Source: Burkholderiales bacterium
GTDB lineage: Bacteria; Pseudomonadota; Gammaproteobacteria; Burkholderiales; Ga0077523
Assembly (NCBI GenBank): GCA_019745565.1
Contig: JAIESW010000023.1
Location: 81,835-145,834 of the forward strand
Reading direction: 5' to 3'
Length of the DNA stretch: 64,000 nucleotides
Part shown: piece by piece, positions 62,701 to 64,000 of the stretch
Layout of the letters: every line of letters starts with the position of its first letter
Position numbering within the stretch: position 1 is the first letter of the stretch
The notes under the pieces: generated by a model
Database searches by the model: none
What the model saw: the letters and a program-made list of their open reading frames with translations, nothing else
Told to the model about the DNA's origin: nothing
Program-made: the position numbers and the translations under genes

Positions 62701-62927
62701 GGCGGTCTCCCAACGTCCGCAGGGTTTCGGGGCCGCCCCTGCGGCGTGTTTTGGGGCGGTTACCCCCTTGTTGGTTGTTTGACGGGGCCGTATCCGCCGG
62801 CCGTTCCCGGCCGACGAACCTACCCTTTTTCTATTCCGCTAGCGCACCGGAACGGCGGCACGGCAAGGCGCCGGGGTCTCCGTTTCGCGTGACTCAAATC
62901 TAACCGATCCGACAGGTTTTTGCCATG
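62701..62927 (-). promoter_or_regulatory. Leader of giant 2: ribosome-binding site with upstream hairpins
   Basis: GGGAG (62707-62711) lies six bases before the ATG. Five bases upstream is a perfect 8-bp stem, CCGCAGGG / CCCTGCGG (62717-62744, 12-base loop), which could block or expose ribosome binding. A second inverted repeat lies at 62796-62815 (8-bp arms, one mismatch, four-base loop). The only promoter-like element seen is weak: ATGGCA, 17 bases, TTAGAT near 62900. No sigma-54 match with correct spacing was found. Confidence 0.55.
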
Positions 62928-62928
62928 C

Positions 62929-62961
62929 AAAAGGCCTCGAAGACGGCCCACGTCTGAGGCC
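62929..62961 (-). terminator. Intrinsic terminator after the ABC-transporter genes
   Basis: On the minus strand the stem GGCCTCAGACG / CGTCT-TC-GAGGCC (two-base bulge, five-base loop) is followed by TTTT. It lies 64 bases after the permease stop codon and separates the transporter operon from giant 2. A run of eight T (62971-62978) and a run of ten G (63007-63016) lie between the stop codon and the stem on the minus strand. Confidence 0.75.
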
Positions 62962-63024
62962 GAGGGCGACAAAAAAAACGCACAGAAACAGTCCGTTAAA
63001 AGAACACCCCCCCCCCGAACGGCT

Positions 63025-63792
63025 TCAAACCTGGTCGCGACTGGATTCCGGCCGCCATCGCAGAAGGTGCTTCTCGGCCCTGGAAACCACTGCGTCGAGG
63101 CCCAGCGCGCACACCGTCAGCACCACGACACCGGCCAGCACGGTGTCGATATCGAAAGTGCCTTCGGCTTGCAGGATCAGGTAACCGACGCCCCGGGCAG
63201 AGCCCAGGTATTCGCCCACGACAGCACCCACGAAAGCCATGCCGACGGCGGTGTGCAGGCTCGCGAACGCCCATGACAGGGCGCTCGGAAGGTACACGTG
63301 CCGCAGCAATCCTCCCCTGGAGGCACCCAGCATGCGGGCGTTGGCGACGAGCACCGGACTCACGTCGCGTACGCCGTGGAATACGCTGAAGAACACCACG
63401 AAGAATACGAGCGTGATGCCGAGCACGATCTTCCCGGTCATGCCGAGGCCGAACCACACGGCGAAGATGGGCGCGAGAATCACGCGCGGCATGGCGTTGA
63501 AGCCCTTGATGTAGGGGTCGAGCAGGCGCGCGGCGAAGGGCGACACGCCCAGCCATAGACCCGCCGCGACTCCGGCAACGGTCCCCGCCACGAACGCGAC
63601 GACGGTTTCGCCCAGTGTCACTGCGAGGTGCGGCCAGATCTCGCCGCTTGCGAACCACGCGACGATCCGGCGGCCCACGGCAAGCGGTTCGCCGAAGAAG
63701 AATCGCGGCAGCCACTCGAGCTGCACCAGCACGTGCCACAGGACGAGCAGCACGACGAGCAGGCCGAGCTGCCAGAGGCGCATGCGCATCAC
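63025..63792 (-). CDS. ABC transporter permease, NitT/TauT (SsuC/TauC) family
   Basis: Integral inner-membrane subunit of about 255 residues, the usual length for the family. Hydrophobic segments start at residue 6 (LWQLGLLVVLLVLWHVLVQL) and follow through the chain. The cytoplasmic loop that docks the ATPase is clear: NARMLGASRGGLLRHVYLPS, continuing to GMAFVGAVVGEYLGSARGVGYL. The start is a GTG at 63792 overlapping the upstream stop by four bases (GTGA); an ATG one codon later, overlapping by one base, is equally possible. It is translationally coupled to the ATPase gene. The family imports nitrate, sulfonates, taurine or pyrimidine precursors; the substrate here cannot be told. The substrate-binding protein gene is not in the window. 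Confidence 0.93.
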   Translation of the reverse strand: MMRMRLWQLGLLVVLLVLWHVLVQLEWLPRFFFGEPLAVGRRIVAWFASGEIWPHLAVTLGETVVAFVAGTVAGVAAGLWLGVSPFAARLLDPYIKGFNAMPRVILAPIFAVWFGLGMTGKIVLGITLVFFVVFFSVFHGVRDVSPVLVANARMLGASRGGLLRHVYLPSALSWAFASLHTAVGMAFVGAVVGEYLGSARGVGYLILQAEGTFDIDTVLAGVVVLTVCALGLDAVVSRAEKHLLRWRPESSRDQV

Positions 63793-64000
63793 GCGCCGAC
63801 CACCGAGATTGCGTGAGCGCGCGTGACCTCCTCGCGCAGGCAGGCCCAGATCCGCCGGTGTACGTCGAGGAATTCCGGTGCGAGCCTCACTTCGGCGACG
63901 TCGCGAGGACGTTCCAGCTCGATGGCGAACTCCGCCACCGGCCGCGAGCCCGGACCGGCGGACAACACGATCACGCGATCGGACAACGCGATCGCCTCCT
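63789..64000 (-). CDS. ABC transporter ATP-binding protein, C-terminal end (cut by window edge)
   Basis: Only the last 70 or so residues lie in the window. They begin EAIALSDRVIVLS, the segment that directly follows the switch His (H-loop) in NitT/TauT-type ATPases such as SsuB and TauB. They continue with GPGSRPVAEFAIELERPRDV, which matches the family's usual 'RPG.I...I...LPRPR' end. The coding sequence continues beyond base 64000, and the Walker motifs are outside. The TTG within the fragment is an internal Leu codon, not a start. The stop codon overlaps the start of the permease gene, showing an operon. It energises uptake through the neighbouring permease. Confidence 0.88.
   Translation of the reverse strand, partial: EAIALSDRVIVLSAGPGSRPVAEFAIELERPRDVAEVRLAPEFLDVHRRIWACLREEVTRAHAISVVGA

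Larger units (their letters stand above)
53505..62510 (-). repeat. Ten two-part (A+B) pre-peptidase-like beta units in giant 2
   Basis: Each unit is about 210 residues. Half A has the core 'D.Y(S/T)FTL.....LYFDALTD....WTLTGPRGT'. Half B has 'YRFDA.AGDR.YFD.(Q/M)S......WRLIDPYGDQV', ending 'GTYTLL.EGRR'. I count ten copies of each half in strict alternation. Half B starts lie near 62215, 61590, 60290, 58960, 57660, 56320, 55700, 55060, 54440 and 53800. The fold resembles bacterial pre-peptidase C-terminal domains. Units 3, 4 and 5 each carry a laminin-G-like insertion after half B, and a different glycan-binding-like domain follows unit 2. Confidence 0.85.

Noticed and set aside
63007..63016. 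Run of ten C as a phase-variation tract
   Set aside because: It lies after the permease stop codon and before the terminator stem, so length changes would not alter a reading frame.
63789..63986. Separate 65-residue gene starting at the TTG at 63986
   Set aside because: The frame stays open to the window edge, and the upstream codons complete the conserved EAIALSDRV of an ABC ATPase.

Overview
High-GC bacterial DNA in which every supported gene lies on the minus strand. Transcription runs from right to left: the end of an ABC-transporter operon (64000-63025), an 11,835-residue protein (62700-27193), a small PEP-CTERM protein (27041-26415), an about 8,378-residue protein (25844-708), and the start of hemA (562-1). 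The hemA N-terminus and the PEP-CTERM/exosortase sorting tag suggest a Gram-negative proteobacterium, probably a betaproteobacterium. That is an inference; the window holds no rRNA or other firm taxonomic marker.

About 95% of the window is two uninterrupted giant genes. Both proteins begin with a basic stretch and a LEPR-XLL-type motif ([13 protein letters not shown] and FEALEARVLMSAD). Both end with the same roughly 450-residue module: a Big_5-like domain, a cohesin-like domain starting LPDF[IM]RGPGQ, a dockerin/EF-hand-like pair, and a tail with a W-x-GR motif and a PWxRDLxxRLA motif. They therefore look like two members of one family with different cargo.

Giant 1 (708-25844) carries, from its N-terminus: repeated beta-rich lipid-binding/secretory-like blocks with EF-hand loops, a cysteine cluster, a long RTX calcium-binding block, a propeller-like repeat region, five large beta-helix modules joined by Ig-, golvesin- and malectin-like linkers, a nidogen-like domain, and cadherin/Ig-like repeats. 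Giant 2 (27193-62700) carries ten two-part pre-peptidase-like units with laminin-G-like insertions, 17 CARDB-like repeats, a mixed helical segment, two beta-propellers, Ig-like repeats, an Rhs-like fragment, an internal dockerin, a ZU5/Big_2-like part, an alpha/beta-hydrolase-like domain (GFSRG), a zinc-metalloprotease-like domain (HELAHSLGLFD), and cadherin-like repeats.

Between the giants lies a PEP-CTERM gene with a near-consensus sigma-54 promoter and a textbook terminator. The leaders of both giants contain inverted repeats near the ribosome-binding site or near a small ORF. Together the locus looks like a cell-surface or matrix system: two giant, calcium-dependent adhesin-like proteins (one with possible embedded enzymes) plus an exosortase-sorted envelope protein. 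No secretion machinery (type I exporter, exosortase) is visible in the window.
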